DNA of 36,970 bases, taken from NCBI RefSeq assembly GCF_037860755.1, contig NZ_JBBEOI010000013.1, positions 1 to 36,970 on the forward strand. Direction: 5' to 3'. Shown piece by piece: positions 24,337 to 33,128 of the stretch (position 1 is its first letter; each line of letters starts with the position of its first letter). Source of the stretch: Aquipuribacter hungaricus. Lineage in GTDB: Bacteria; Actinomycetota; Actinomycetes; Actinomycetales; JBBAYJ01. The notes below the pieces were generated by a model. The model saw only the letters and a program-made list of their open reading frames with translations. It searched no databases and was not told where the DNA came from. The position numbers and the translations under genes were made by a program.

Positions 24337-24786
24337 GTGCACGTCATCGTGGCGACCGACGGGTCGCGCCAGTCCTTGCTCGCCGCCCAGCAGCTCATGG
24401 CCATCGCCGACGTCTCCAAGGTCACCTCGGTGTCGGTGGTCGCCGTGGTGAGCCCGCTGGCGACCGTGCCGTTCGCCAACGAGCTCGGCGGGGAGGGCGA
24501 CGACCCGGCGGGGGCGGCGCTGAGCTTCCGCGCCGAGGCGCACGCGGCCACCGGCGTCGTCATGGCCGCGCTGCAGGACTGGGGCGCGGCGCAGGTGGAC
24601 CGGCGCGTCCTCAGCGGGTCCCCGGCGGCGGAGATCGTGCGGGCGGCCAAGGAGTCCTCGGCCGACCTCATCGTCGTGGCCAGCGGCAGCGGCGGCCTCA
24701 GCGACACCATCCTGCTGGGCAGCACCGCACAGCGGGTGCAGCACTCCGCCCCCTGCCCGGTGCTCGTCGCGCGCCCCAAGGCCTGA
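24337..24786 (+). CDS. Universal stress protein (UspA family)
   Basis: This 149-residue single-domain protein starts [18 protein letters not shown], the usual first strand and Asp of the Usp fold. The ATP-binding signature lies near the end in [20 protein letters not shown], followed by the closing strand CPVLVARP. Such proteins bind ATP and form dimers that modulate stress responses or partner transporters. The GTG start at 24337 has GGAGG upstream, within the end of the permease gene, and only one base separates it from the permease stop. That argues for a functional pair. Confidence 0.92.
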   Translation: MHVIVATDGSRQSLLAAQQLMAIADVSKVTSVSVVAVVSPLATVPFANELGGEGDDPAGAALSFRAEAHAATGVVMAALQDWGAAQVDRRVLSGSPAAEIVRAAKESSADLIVVASGSGGLSDTILLGSTAQRVQHSAPCPVLVARPKA

Positions 24787-24823
24787 CGGCCTGCACCGGC
24801 GAGGCCTGCCGGGGCGGCCTCCG

Positions 24824-24829
24824 TACCCT
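24824..24829 (+). promoter_or_regulatory. -10 box of selO (TACCCT)
   Basis: TACCCT ends 6 nt before the selO GTG. The GGAGG that touches the GTG is too close for normal pairing. The same layout of -10, CGGAGG and GTG is seen at ndk. A CCTCCG/CGGAGG inverted repeat flanks the hexamer. Confidence 0.45.
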
Positions 24830-24835
24830 CGGAGG

Positions 24836-26356
24836 GTGAGCACCTCGCCCTCCCCCACCTCGCCGTCCGCCACCTCGTCGTCGGTCACCGTCGCCCTCGA
24901 GCACCGCTTCGCCGACGAGCTGCCGGAGATGGCCGTGGCGTGGCAGCCCGCGCCCGCGCCCGGGCCGCGGCTGCTCGTGCTCGACGAGGGGCTCGCCGCC
25001 GAGCTGGGGCTCGACCCGGCCTGGCTGCGCAGCGAGGACGGCGTCCGGCTGCTCACCGGCGAGCGCGTGCCCGAGGGCGCCCTGCCGGTCGCCCAGGCGT
25101 ACTCCGGGCACCAGTTCGGCGGGCTGTCCCCGCGCCTCGGCGACGGCAGGGCGCTGCTGCTGGGCGAGCTCGTCGACCGCCACGGGCGGCTGCGCGACCT
25201 GCACCTCAAGGGCTCCGGCCGCACCCCGTTCGCCCGTGCCGGGGACGGCCTGGCCGCCGTCGGGCCGATGCTGCGCGAGCACGTGGTCGCCACGGCCATG
25301 CACGCGCTCGGCATCCCGACGACCCGGTCGCTGGGCGTGGTCGCGACCGGGCGCCAGGTGCGCCGCGAGACCTGGCTGCCGGGGGCCGTGCTGGCCCGGG
25401 TGGCCTCCAGCCACCTGCGCGTCGGCAGCTTCCAGTACGCCGCGCTCACCCGCGACGACGACCTGCTGCGCCGCCTCGTCGACGTGGCCGTGCGGCGCCA
25501 CCACCCGCAGGCCGCCGACGCCCCGCGCCCCGCCCTGGCGCTGCTCGAGGCGGTCGTCGCCGTCCAGGCCGACCTGGTCGCCCGGTGGATGCTCGTCGGC
25601 TTCGTCCACGGCGTCATGAACACCGACAACATGACCGTGTCCGGGGAGACCATCGACTACGGCCCCTGCGCGTTCATGGAGGCTTTCGACCCGGGCACCG
25701 TCTACAGCTCCATCGACACCGGCGGCCGCTACGCCTACGGCAACCAGCCCGTCGTCGCCGCGTGGGACCTCGCCCGGCTCGCCGAGGCGCTGCTCCCGCT
25801 GCTGGGCGACGACGAGGACGAGGCCGTGGCGGCGGCCACGGCCGTGCTCGACGGCTTCCGCGCCCGCTACGCCGCCGCCTGGCACGCCGGGATGCGCGCC
25901 AAGCTCGGGCTGCCCGCCGGCACGGACGACGGCGTCGCCGGGGCGCTGGCGGAGGACCTGCTCCCGCTCCTGCAGGCAGGCCGGGTCGACCACACGTCCT
26001 TCTACCGGCGCCTGGCCGACGTCGGGCGGGCCGGCAGCCCGGTCGTCGTCGCGGCGGCGACCCTGTTCCCCGCCCTGGAGGACGCCGACGCGGTGGCCGG
26101 GGCGCAGGCCTGGGTCTCCCGCTGGCAGGCCACCGGACCGGACGCGGAGGCGATGGACCGGGTCAACCCGGTGTACGTGCCCCGCAACGCCCTGGTCGAG
26201 GAGGCGCTCGACGCCGCCACCGCGGGCGACCTCGGTCCGCTGACGACGCTGCTGGAGGCGGTGTCGTCGCCGTTCGACCGGCGCGCGGGCCTGGAGCGGT
26301 ACGAGCTGCCGTCCCCCGGAGGCGCCGACGGCTACGTGACGTTCTGCGGGACCTGA
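24836..26356 (+). CDS. selO: SelO-type protein adenylyltransferase (YdiU family)
   Basis: This 506-residue pseudokinase-fold enzyme transfers AMP to Ser/Thr/Tyr of target proteins and is linked to redox stress in other bacteria. The family motifs are [19 protein letters not shown] (about 88-106), [16 protein letters not shown] (123-138, with K125), the catalytic HGVMNTDNM (258-266, N265) and metal-binding D274 in [12 protein letters not shown]. The C terminus ends in VTFCGT, placing a cysteine where eukaryotic SelO has selenocysteine; no UGA recoding is needed. The GTG start is favoured by a TACCCT -10 box 6 nt upstream. The last 25 nt overlap the end of the convergent YibE/F gene, so the two transcripts have complementary 3' ends. 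Confidence 0.95.
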   Translation: MSTSPSPTSPSATSSSVTVALEHRFADELPEMAVAWQPAPAPGPRLLVLDEGLAAELGLDPAWLRSEDGVRLLTGERVPEGALPVAQAYSGHQFGGLSPRLGDGRALLLGELVDRHGRLRDLHLKGSGRTPFARAGDGLAAVGPMLREHVVATAMHALGIPTTRSLGVVATGRQVRRETWLPGAVLARVASSHLRVGSFQYAALTRDDDLLRRLVDVAVRRHHPQAADAPRPALALLEAVVAVQADLVARWMLVGFVHGVMNTDNMTVSGETIDYGPCAFMEAFDPGTVYSSIDTGGRYAYGNQPVVAAWDLARLAEALLPLLGDDEDEAVAAATAVLDGFRARYAAAWHAGMRAKLGLPAGTDDGVAGALAEDLLPLLQAGRVDHTSFYRRLADVGRAGSPVVVAAATLFPALEDADAVAGAQAWVSRWQATGPDAEAMDRVNPVYVPRNALVEEALDAATAGDLGPLTTLLEAVSSPFDRRAGLERYELPSPGGADGYVTFCGT

Positions 26357-27600
26357 GCCGCCGGTCGCAGCCCGGCCGCGACGCTCGCGGCCGCCACCGC
26401 GGTGGTGACCGGGATCGCCAGGATCATCCCGATGGACCCCACCGCGGTGCGGGCGATCTCCTCGGCCACCGCGCCGGAGGTGAGGACCTGCTCCAGCGGC
26501 TGGTCGTAGAGCCCCAGCAGCAGCATGGTGGGCAGCGCGGCGCCCGCGTACGCGAAGGCGATCGTGTACACGGTGGAGGCCAGGTGGTCCCGGCCCACCC
26601 GCATCCCCGACCGGAACAGCTCGCCGAAGCGCGCCGCCGGGGCGAGGGCCCGGATCTCCCAGACCGCCGACACCTGCGTGATGGTGACGTCGTTGAGGAT
26701 GCCGAGCCCGGCGACCACGAGCCCGCAGAGGATGATCCCGCGCAGGTCGGTGCCGGTGGTCAGCGCGCTGAGCTCGTAGGCGTCCTCGTCGGTCAAGCCG
26801 TCGAGGCTGGCCGCCGAGGACGCCCAGACGGCCAGGCCGGTGGTGGCGAGCAGGCCGAACACGGTCCCCACGAGGGCCGCCGTCGTCCGGGTGGAGAAGC
26901 CGTGCGCCAGGTAGAGGACGACGGTCAGGAGCGGGACCGACACGCACAGCGCCACGAGGACGGGGCTCTCGCCCTGGCGCAGCGCCGGCAGGACGACGTA
27001 GGCCAGCGCCACGTACGTGAGCGCGAGGCCCGCCACCGCGGCGGCCCCCTGGGCGCGGCCGACGGCGACGACGAGCAGGACGAAGCCGACCGCGAGCGCG
27101 ACGAGGGCCCGCGACCGGTCCGCGTCCACCCAGGAGTAGACGACCTGGTCCGGGTCGGCCTCGACGACGGTGCCCTCGACGGAGACGGTGGCGTTGCGGC
27201 CGAGCACGACGCGCTCCCCCGGCTCGACGCCGGCGGTGAACACCTGCGGCGCGAGGGGCACCTCGACGACGTCGCCCTCCTCCGGGCCCGACAGCAGGCG
27301 CACCGAGGCGCTGGCGCACAGCACCGACAGCGGGACCGAGCCGTCCTCGAGCAGGTCGGCCGGAGCGCCCTCGCACACCTCGCCGGCGGAACCGAGGACC
27401 TCGCCGCGCACCTGGACGTTGTCGGACATGTCGACCAGGGGCCCCGTCCCCGCCACGGCCGCGTCGGCGGAGGGCCACAGCACGGCGAGGCCGACGAGGC
27501 TGCCGAGCACGAGCGGCAGCAGGATCCCGAGCATGACGACGAGGGGCCGCCGGCTGGCGACCGACCCGTCGCCGGCGTCGGGGCCGTGGCGCCCGCTCAC
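26332..27600 (-). CDS. YibE/F-like integral membrane protein
   Basis: From the GTG at 27598-27600 the protein has 422 residues. One N-terminal membrane segment ([23 protein letters not shown]) is followed by an extracytoplasmic beta-rich domain (about 55-150) and then about seven membrane helices. It includes the family texts [16 protein letters not shown] and [15 protein letters not shown], which match YibE/F proteins of unknown function found in Firmicutes and actinobacteria. A 15-codon frame upstream overlaps the start by 4 nt (27597-27644). An in-frame GTG at 27649-27651 could add 17 charged residues. No ribosome site supports either start. It ends inside the 3' end of selO on the other strand (25-nt overlap). 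Confidence 0.85.
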   Translation of the reverse strand: MSGRHGPDAGDGSVASRRPLVVMLGILLPLVLGSLVGLAVLWPSADAAVAGTGPLVDMSDNVQVRGEVLGSAGEVCEGAPADLLEDGSVPLSVLCASASVRLLSGPEEGDVVEVPLAPQVFTAGVEPGERVVLGRNATVSVEGTVVEADPDQVVYSWVDADRSRALVALAVGFVLLVVAVGRAQGAAAVAGLALTYVALAYVVLPALRQGESPVLVALCVSVPLLTVVLYLAHGFSTRTTAALVGTVFGLLATTGLAVWASSAASLDGLTDEDAYELSALTTGTDLRGIILCGLVVAGLGILNDVTITQVSAVWEIRALAPAARFGELFRSGMRVGRDHLASTVYTIAFAYAGAALPTMLLLGLYDQPLEQVLTSGAVAEEIARTAVGSIGMILAIPVTTAVAAASVAAGLRPAAQVPQNVT

Positions 27601-27644
27601 CGGCGTCCGGTCACGGGGAGGGGGCTCACGTCGGTCGTCGTCAC
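27597..27644 (-). CDS. Possible 15-aa leader peptide coupled to the YibE/F gene
   Basis: GTG at 27642-27644 to TGA at 27597-27599 encodes [15 protein letters not shown]. Its stop overlaps the YibE/F GTG as GTGA. A CACACT -10-like box (27652-27657) ends 7 nt before the leader GTG, which would make it leaderless, while the YibE/F start itself lacks a ribosome site. Coupled translation is plausible but unproven. The near-palindrome at 27645-27659 may instead be an operator. Confidence 0.25.
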   Translation of the reverse strand: MTTTDVSPLPVTGRR

Positions 27645-27720
27645 GGCGCACAGTGTGCCCAGCCGGGGCGCGTGCCTGCCCCAGACGGTGCGACGGGCCG
27701 TGCTGGGGGAGGATCGGCGC

Positions 27721-29187
27721 ATGGACCCAGGGGCGCACGCGCAGCCCGGGGACGCCGGGGCCGCCGTCCCGCGCTCGCTCACCCTGCCCCCCGACCCGGC
27801 GTCGGCCGCCCGTGCCCGGGCGATGCTGCGGCAGGTGCTCGACGCCGCCGGCCGGCAGGAGTGGCTGGACACCACGGAGCTGGCCTGCAGCGAGCTCATC
27901 ACCAACGCGATCGTCCACGCGCACACGGAGATCGTCGTCACCGTCACGGTCGGCCCCGACGAGGTGCTCGTCGAGGTGCGCGACTCCAGCCCGATGCTGC
28001 CGGTGCAGCGCTCCTACGACAGCTACGCCACCACCGGGCGCGGCATGGGGCTGGTGGCCGTCCTCGCGGCCGAGCACGGCATCCGCGACGCCGGCCCGCA
28101 CGGCAAGACGGCGTGGTTCGTCGTGCGCGGGACGCCGGACGCCGGCGACGGCGACGACCTGCTGGCGGCGTGGGACGACTCCGCCTGGGACGAGGCCACC
28201 CGCGACGCGGTGCAGGCGAGCGCCCGCGAGGAGGACCCGGCCGGCGCGGAGGTCGTCCTCCTCGGCATCCCGCCCACGCTGTGGTTCGCCGCCCGCGAGC
28301 ACCACGACGCGATCCTCCGCGAGCTCATGCTCCACCTGGCCACGGACCACGCGGGGCTGCACGAGCCCGGCTCCCCCGACAGCCCGGACGGCACGGACGG
28401 CACGGCTGCCGCCGTCGACCTCGCGGCCGCCGACCTGGCCCGCAGCACCATCTCCACCGCCCTGTGGGCCGCGGTCGACGCCCGCCTCGGCCCCCGGCCG
28501 GCGGGCACCCGGCTCCCCGCGCCCACCGACCGCGCGTCGCTCGCGCTCGAGCCGTACGACCTCCGGCTGCGCGTCCCGGACGAGGTGGCCGCCGCCTTCC
28601 CCCGCCTGAAGCAGGTCCTCGACCTCGCCGAGCTGCTCGCCGCCGAGGGCCGGCTGTTCGTGCGCCCCGCCCTGCCGGAGGTCGTGGCGGTGCGCGACTG
28701 GGCGTGCGGCCAGGTCGTCGCCCAGCACGGCGGGGCCCGGCCCGAGGCCTGGGAGGGTGCCGCGCACGATCGCTTCGTCGCCGCCGGCGTCCCCGTGCCG
28801 CGTGCGCACCCGGAGTGGGACACCGCCGAGGTCCGCTCCTCCCCCCGGGCGGTCGTGGCTGCCGACGACGCCGGCCGCGTCGTCGCGGTGAGCCCGTCGA
28901 TGGCCGCCCTGGTCGGGTGGGACGTCGGCGACCTCGCCGGGCAGCGGATCGTCGCGCTGGTGCCCGCCCGGCTGCGCGAGGCGCACGTGGCCGGGTTCAC
29001 CCGCCACCTCGCCACGGGCGAGACGGTCATCCTGGGCCTCCACGTGACGCTGCCCGTGCTGCACGCGGACGGGCACGAGGTCGCCTGCCGGGTGCTCATC
29101 GAGCCCGCACCCGGCGCCCCCGAGGGCACCGGCCGGTTCCTGGCGTGGTTCGACCCCGCCGGCGACAGCGGCGGGGGCCTCGGGTGA
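27721..29187 (+). CDS. HATPase-PAS regulator (anti-sigma-kinase-like ATPase fused to a PAS domain)
   Basis: The protein has 488 residues. Residues about 20-137 form a GHKL ATPase of the RsbW/SpoIIAB type. The N box is ELACSELITNAIVHAHTE (N62), the G1 box VRDSSP (D88) and the G2 box TTGRGMGLV (105-113). A middle region (about 160-370) is helical, with LGIPPTLWFAAREHHDAILRE, and I do not recognise it. Residues 373-478 form a PAS sensor (AVVAADDAGRVVAVSPSMA, LVGWDVGDLAGQRI). There is no H-box, so it is not a classical histidine kinase. It may phosphorylate an anti-anti-sigma factor or act through binding. GGGGGAGGA precedes the ATG. The stop overlaps the next gene's GTG (GTGA). A SpoIIE-type phosphatase lies 5 kb away. 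Confidence 0.8.
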   Translation: MDPGAHAQPGDAGAAVPRSLTLPPDPASAARARAMLRQVLDAAGRQEWLDTTELACSELITNAIVHAHTEIVVTVTVGPDEVLVEVRDSSPMLPVQRSYDSYATTGRGMGLVAVLAAEHGIRDAGPHGKTAWFVVRGTPDAGDGDDLLAAWDDSAWDEATRDAVQASAREEDPAGAEVVLLGIPPTLWFAAREHHDAILRELMLHLATDHAGLHEPGSPDSPDGTDGTAAAVDLAAADLARSTISTALWAAVDARLGPRPAGTRLPAPTDRASLALEPYDLRLRVPDEVAAAFPRLKQVLDLAELLAAEGRLFVRPALPEVVAVRDWACGQVVAQHGGARPEAWEGAAHDRFVAAGVPVPRAHPEWDTAEVRSSPRAVVAADDAGRVVAVSPSMAALVGWDVGDLAGQRIVALVPARLREAHVAGFTRHLATGETVILGLHVTLPVLHADGHEVACRVLIEPAPGAPEGTGRFLAWFDPAGDSGGGLG

Positions 29188-30398
29188 CCGCCCTCCCGGT
29201 GCTGGACGTCGCCGCGCTGCGGGCCCGGTTCCCGCAGCTCGTCGGGGGGTCCGCGCACTTCGACGGCCCCGGCGGGACGCAGACCCCCGACGTCGTCGCC
29301 GACGCGGTGCGCGCCACCCTGCTGGCCCCCCTGGCCAACCGGGGCACCCTGACGCGCGCGGCCCGCAACGCCGAGGCCGTCGTCCAGGGCGCCCGGGCCG
29401 CCCTGGGCGACCTGCTCGCCGTCCCGGCGCAGACGGTCGTCGTCGGCCGCAGCGCCACCCAGCTCACCTTCGACCTGGCGCGGACCCTGTCGGCCGGCTG
29501 GGGGCCCGGCGACGAGGTGGTCGTCACGCGCCTGGACCACGACGCCAACGTCCGCCCCTGGGTGCGCGCCGCCGAGGCCGTCGGCGCCACCGTGCGCCGG
29601 GTGCCCTTCGACCCCGCCACCAGCGAGCTGGTCCCCGAGGACGTCGCGGCGCAGCTGTCCCCGCGCACCCGCCTGGTCGCCGTCACCGGCGCCTCGAACC
29701 TGCTCGGCACCCGCCCCGACCTGCCGGCCGTCGCGGCGCTGGTCCACGAGGTCGGTGCCCTGCTCCACGTCGACGGCGTGCACCTGGCCCCGCACGCCGT
29801 GGTCGACGTGCCCGCCACGGGCGCGGACACCTTCGTCTGCTCGCCGTACAAGTTCCTCGGTCCCCACCACGGGGTGCTCACGGGCCGCGCCGGGCTCCTG
29901 GAGGAGCTGCGCCCCGACAAGCTGGACCCCAGCAGCGACGCCGTGCCGGAGCGGTTCGAGCTCGGCACGCTGCCCTACGAGCTGCTCGCCGGCACCACGG
30001 CCGCGGTCGACCTGCTGGCCGGCCTCGTGCCCGCCCCCGACGGGACGGACCGCCGCAGCCGGCTCGTGGCGTCGATGGGCGCCGTCGGACGGCACGAGGA
30101 CCGGCTGCGCGCCCGCGCCGAGGACGGGCTGCGGGACCTCGGCGCCACCGTCCGGTCCCGGGCGGCCCGCCGCACCCCCACCCTGCTGTGCACCTTCGAC
30201 GACCACCGGCCCGCCGACGTCGCCCGCGCGCTCGCGGCCGTCGGCGTCGACGCCCCGGCGGGGCACTTCTACGCCCAGGAGGCCTCGCGCTGGCTGGGGC
30301 TCGGCGACGAGGGCGGCCTGCGCGTCGGGATGGCGCCGTACACCGACGACGACGACGTCGACCGGCTGCTCGGCGCCCTGGCGGACGTCCTGCGCTGA
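29184..30398 (+). CDS. Class V aminotransferase (cysteine-desulfurase-like family)
   Basis: This 404-residue PLP enzyme starts VTALPVLDVAALRARFPQL, followed by FDGPGGTQTPD. The PLP lysine is K223 in CSPYKFLGPHHG, with HVDGVHLAPH supplying the aspartate that contacts the pyridine nitrogen and RLDHDANVRPW in the cofactor pocket. This is the NifS/CsdA-like group whose members include cysteine desulfurases and isopenicillin-epimerase-like enzymes. No conserved catalytic cysteine loop of IscS type is evident, so desulfurase activity is not assured. The GTG start overlaps the HATPase-PAS stop by 4 nt, implying coupling. The gene ends 10 nt from the end of the convergent 57-residue gene. Confidence 0.88.
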   Translation: MTALPVLDVAALRARFPQLVGGSAHFDGPGGTQTPDVVADAVRATLLAPLANRGTLTRAARNAEAVVQGARAALGDLLAVPAQTVVVGRSATQLTFDLARTLSAGWGPGDEVVVTRLDHDANVRPWVRAAEAVGATVRRVPFDPATSELVPEDVAAQLSPRTRLVAVTGASNLLGTRPDLPAVAALVHEVGALLHVDGVHLAPHAVVDVPATGADTFVCSPYKFLGPHHGVLTGRAGLLEELRPDKLDPSSDAVPERFELGTLPYELLAGTTAAVDLLAGLVPAPDGTDRRSRLVASMGAVGRHEDRLRARAEDGLRDLGATVRSRAARRTPTLLCTFDDHRPADVARALAAVGVDAPAGHFYAQEASRWLGLGDEGGLRVGMAPYTDDDDVDRLLGALADVLR

Positions 30399-30408
30399 GC
30401 GGCGGGGC

Positions 30409-30582
30409 TCAGCGGCCCCCGCGCTCCCGCGCCCGGCGCTCGAGGTCCGCCCGCTCGCGCCTCATCCGCTCGCGCGGGTCGTGGCCGGGGCCCAGGGCCG
30501 CCGGGCCCGCCACCGTGAGCAGGGCGTACTGGATGTTCCAGCGCACCCGGTACCAGAAGCCGAGCCTGCCGTCGTGGGCCAT
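30409..30582 (-). CDS. Small basic protein (57 aa) of unknown function
   Basis: The product starts MAHDGRLGFWYRVRWNIQ, continues with the moderately hydrophobic YALLTVAGPAALGPG, and ends in an arginine-rich helix (DPRERMRRERADLERRARE). No family is recognised. The ATG lies 6 nt after a TACCCT -10 box (30589-30594), matching the leaderless pattern in this window. The gene sits just downstream of efeB in the same direction (16 nt from its stop) and may be expressed from its own promoter or as the end of the iron operon. The amino-acid pattern, with aromatic residues in front and a charged C-terminal helix, looks like a real small protein. Confidence 0.6.
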   Translation of the reverse strand: MAHDGRLGFWYRVRWNIQYALLTVAGPAALGPGHDPRERMRRERADLERRARERGGR

Positions 30583-30598
30583 GCCGGGAGGGTAGTCC

Positions 30599-31894
30599 TC
30601 AGGCGAAGAGCTGCTGGCCGACCCAGCCGCCCTCGGGCGCCCCGGGCGGCACGGCGAACAGGCCCGAGCCGACGTGCTGGAGGTACTCCATGAGCCCGTC
30701 CTGCGCGGACATCCGCGTCTGCATCGGCACGTAGTGCGTCGCCGGGTCGCGGACGAAGGCGAGGAAGAACAGCCCGGCGTCCAGGCGCCCCAGCGGGGTG
30801 ATCCCGTCGGTGTAGTTGTAGCCGCGCCGCAGCATCCGGACGCCGCCGTTGGTGCTCGGGTGGGCGAGGCGGACGTGCGCGTTCTCGGCGACCAGCGGGA
30901 GGCCGCCACGGCCGGCCATCGCCAGGTCCGGCTCGTCGTGCTCGGTGCCGCCGGACAGCGGCGCGCCCTCGCCCTTGGTCCGGCCGACGACGGCCTCCTG
31001 CTCGCGCAGCGACGTGCGGTCCCACGGCTCGATGGTCATGGCGATCCGCCGGGCGACCAGGTACGAGCCGCCGGCCAGCCACGCGGTCGAGGCGTCGGTG
31101 TCGGCGTCGGGGACCCAGACGTGCTCGGCGAGCGCGTCGTCCTGCTGGGCGGTGATGTTGGCGGTGCCGTCCTTGAACCCGAACAGGTTGCGGGGCGTCA
31201 CCTGCTCGTCCGACGTGGTCGCCGTGCGGCCGAAGCCGAGCTGGGACCAGCGCAGCGAGGCGGTGCCGAAGGCGATCCGGGCGAGGTTCCGGACGGCGTG
31301 CACGGCGACCTGGGGGTCGTCGGCGCAGGCCTGGACGCAGAGGTCGCCGTCGCTGCGGGCCGGGTCCAGGGCGTCTGCCGGGAAGTGCGGCAGCCGCTCC
31401 AGCGACGCGGGCCGGCGGGCGGCCAGGCCGAAGCGGTCGGTGCCGTCGGCGGTCTGGAACAGGCCGGGCCCGAAGCCGATGGTGATCGTCAGCCCGGCGG
31501 GCGGCAGGTCCATCGCCTCGCCGGTGTCGTCCGGCGGCGCGTCGTAGGCGCCGGAGGCGGGGTCGCCCTCGCCGGCCGGTGCACCGCGGGTCATCCGCTC
31601 CGCCGCCACCGACCACGCCTGGAGCATGGCGACCAGGTCGTCGCGGCTGGTGGTCGTCACGTCGAAGGCGGCGAAGTGCAGGTGGTCCTGGGCGGGCGTG
31701 GTGATGCCGGCCTGGTGCGGCCCGTGGAACGGGTAGGCCGTGCCGTCGCCGGCGCCGCGGTCCGGGCGCAGGACGTCGTCCAGACCGGTGGCCGCCGCGG
31801 TCGCGGCGGCACCGACGCCCAGCGCGAGCCCCCCGGCACCGGCGCCGGCGAGGCCGAGCAGCCGGCGACGGCTGACGCCGCTCACGGACGGCAC
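30599..31894 (-). CDS. efeB: EfeB, Tat-exported DyP-type heme peroxidase
   Basis: The protein has 431 residues. A twin-arginine signal (SRRRLLGLAGAGAGG, residues 8-22) directs folded export. The DyP signature GFKDGTAN has its catalytic Asp at residue 242, and NAHVRLAHP carries histidines, one of which is the likely heme ligand. The C terminus (MSAQDGLMEYLQHVGSGLFAVPPG) is typical of EfeB. In the EfeUOB system it is thought to oxidise ferrous iron or release iron from heme outside the membrane. The GTG start lies 19 nt after the efeO stop in the same direction. A second GTG three codons on would also keep the Tat motif. It belongs to the operon controlled by the DtxR-type box at 34019-34037. 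Confidence 0.94.
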   Translation of the reverse strand: MPSVSGVSRRRLLGLAGAGAGGLALGVGAAATAAATGLDDVLRPDRGAGDGTAYPFHGPHQAGITTPAQDHLHFAAFDVTTTSRDDLVAMLQAWSVAAERMTRGAPAGEGDPASGAYDAPPDDTGEAMDLPPAGLTITIGFGPGLFQTADGTDRFGLAARRPASLERLPHFPADALDPARSDGDLCVQACADDPQVAVHAVRNLARIAFGTASLRWSQLGFGRTATTSDEQVTPRNLFGFKDGTANITAQQDDALAEHVWVPDADTDASTAWLAGGSYLVARRIAMTIEPWDRTSLREQEAVVGRTKGEGAPLSGGTEHDEPDLAMAGRGGLPLVAENAHVRLAHPSTNGGVRMLRRGYNYTDGITPLGRLDAGLFFLAFVRDPATHYVPMQTRMSAQDGLMEYLQHVGSGLFAVPPGAPEGGWVGQQLFA

Positions 31895-31913
31895 GCCACG
31901 GGCGCGGCAGCCA

Positions 31914-33128
31914 TCAGGCCAGCACCGCCGAGGTCAGCCGCGACAGCGGCTCGGACAGGGCGTTGACCGCGTCGGACAGGCCGCGGACCTCGGCCTCGTC
32001 GAGCTCGGTGTACAGGACGTACCCGTCGCCGGAGCGCTGGGCGTCCAGCAGGACCTGCAGCTCGTCGAAGCGGGTCGCGATCTCGTCGGCGAGGGCCTCG
32101 TCCTTGGTCCGCAGCAGCGGCTCCAGGCCCTCGAAGCCGACCCGGGCGCCGTCGACGTTGCCCTGGAAGTCCCACAGGTCGGTGTGGGAGAAGAACTCCT
32201 CCTCGCCGGTGACCTTGCCGGTGGCGACCTCGTCGAGCAGACCCTTGGAGCCGTTGCCGATCTGGTCGGCGGTGAACGTCATGTCCCGGGTGCGGTCGTA
32301 CAGCTCCTGGGTGTCCGCGACGAGCCGGTCGGCCATCTCGGTGCGGCCGGCGGTGTCCAGGCCGACGTAGCCGGCCTCGGCCTCGGCGGGCCACAGGTCC
32401 TTCTCCAGCCGGTGCCAGCCGGTGAACTCGTCGCCGGGGGCCAGGTCCGCCTCGCGGGCGTCCATGCTGGGGTCGAGGTCGCCGAAGGACTCCGCGACGG
32501 TCTCGATGCGCTCCCAGTGCAGCCGGGCGTCCGGGTAGAGCGCGCGGGCCTCGTCGTCGGAGCCGGCCACGTAGAGGTCCCGGAACTGCTGGGTCTTGGC
32601 CAGCAGCTGCTCGGTCTGGTCGCGGACGTAGGCGGCGTAGGCGGTGCTGGCCTCCTCGACGAGGACGGCCTCGTCGCCGGTCGGCGCCAGGTCCGCGCCG
32701 GAGTCGGTGACGGTGAACGCGGCGCGGATGCCGTCGCCGACCATGCCGGGCTTGCACGCGGTGAAGTACTCCCCCGGCGGGGTGGCCACGACGAGGTCGC
32801 GGGACAGGCCCGGGGCGATGTTCTCGACCTCGCCGACGATGCGCAGGCCGTCCTCGGCGAGCAGGTAGAACTCGGTGACCTCGTCGCCGGTGTTCGTCAC
32901 GGCGAAGCGCAGGGTGCCCGAGGGCGCCTCGGTCTCCGAGACCTCGCAGGAGGAGTCGGTGGCGTCGACCGCGAGCGCCCCGGCCCCGGTGCCCTCGGAG
33001 TTGTCGGTGCAGCCGGCGAGCAGGACGAGCGAGAGCGCGGCCGGCACGGCGGCGGCGCGGCGCGCGGCGGGACGGAGCAGCACAGGGCGGAGCAGCGCGG
33101 GACGGACAGCTGTGGGACGGGCGTTCAC
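31914..33128 (-). CDS. efeO: EfeO, lipoprotein of the EfeUOB iron uptake system
   Basis: The protein has 404 residues. A basic N-terminal region and a hydrophobic core end in the lipobox LLAGC (C40), so it is a membrane-anchored lipoprotein. Residues about 45-150 form a cupredoxin-like domain (GTLRFAVTNTGDEVTEFYLL, PPGEYFTACKPGM). The remaining part is a helical M75-peptidase-like domain containing the HxxE metal motif HWERIE and a GWHRLEKDLW segment. It is thought to bind iron extracellularly and hand it to EfeU. The GTG start overlaps the efeU stop by 4 nt (GTGA). It is transcribed with efeU and efeB. Confidence 0.94.
   Translation of the reverse strand: MNARPTAVRPALLRPVLLRPAARRAAAVPAALSLVLLAGCTDNSEGTGAGALAVDATDSSCEVSETEAPSGTLRFAVTNTGDEVTEFYLLAEDGLRIVGEVENIAPGLSRDLVVATPPGEYFTACKPGMVGDGIRAAFTVTDSGADLAPTGDEAVLVEEASTAYAAYVRDQTEQLLAKTQQFRDLYVAGSDDEARALYPDARLHWERIETVAESFGDLDPSMDAREADLAPGDEFTGWHRLEKDLWPAEAEAGYVGLDTAGRTEMADRLVADTQELYDRTRDMTFTADQIGNGSKGLLDEVATGKVTGEEEFFSHTDLWDFQGNVDGARVGFEGLEPLLRTKDEALADEIATRFDELQVLLDAQRSGDGYVLYTELDEAEVRGLSDAVNALSEPLSRLTSAVLA

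Noticed and set aside
26300-26356. Selenocysteine at the SelO C terminus
   Set aside because: The frame reads TTC TGC GGG ACC TGA. Cysteine is encoded at the expected position and the TGA is the ordinary stop, with no SECIS-like hairpin seen.
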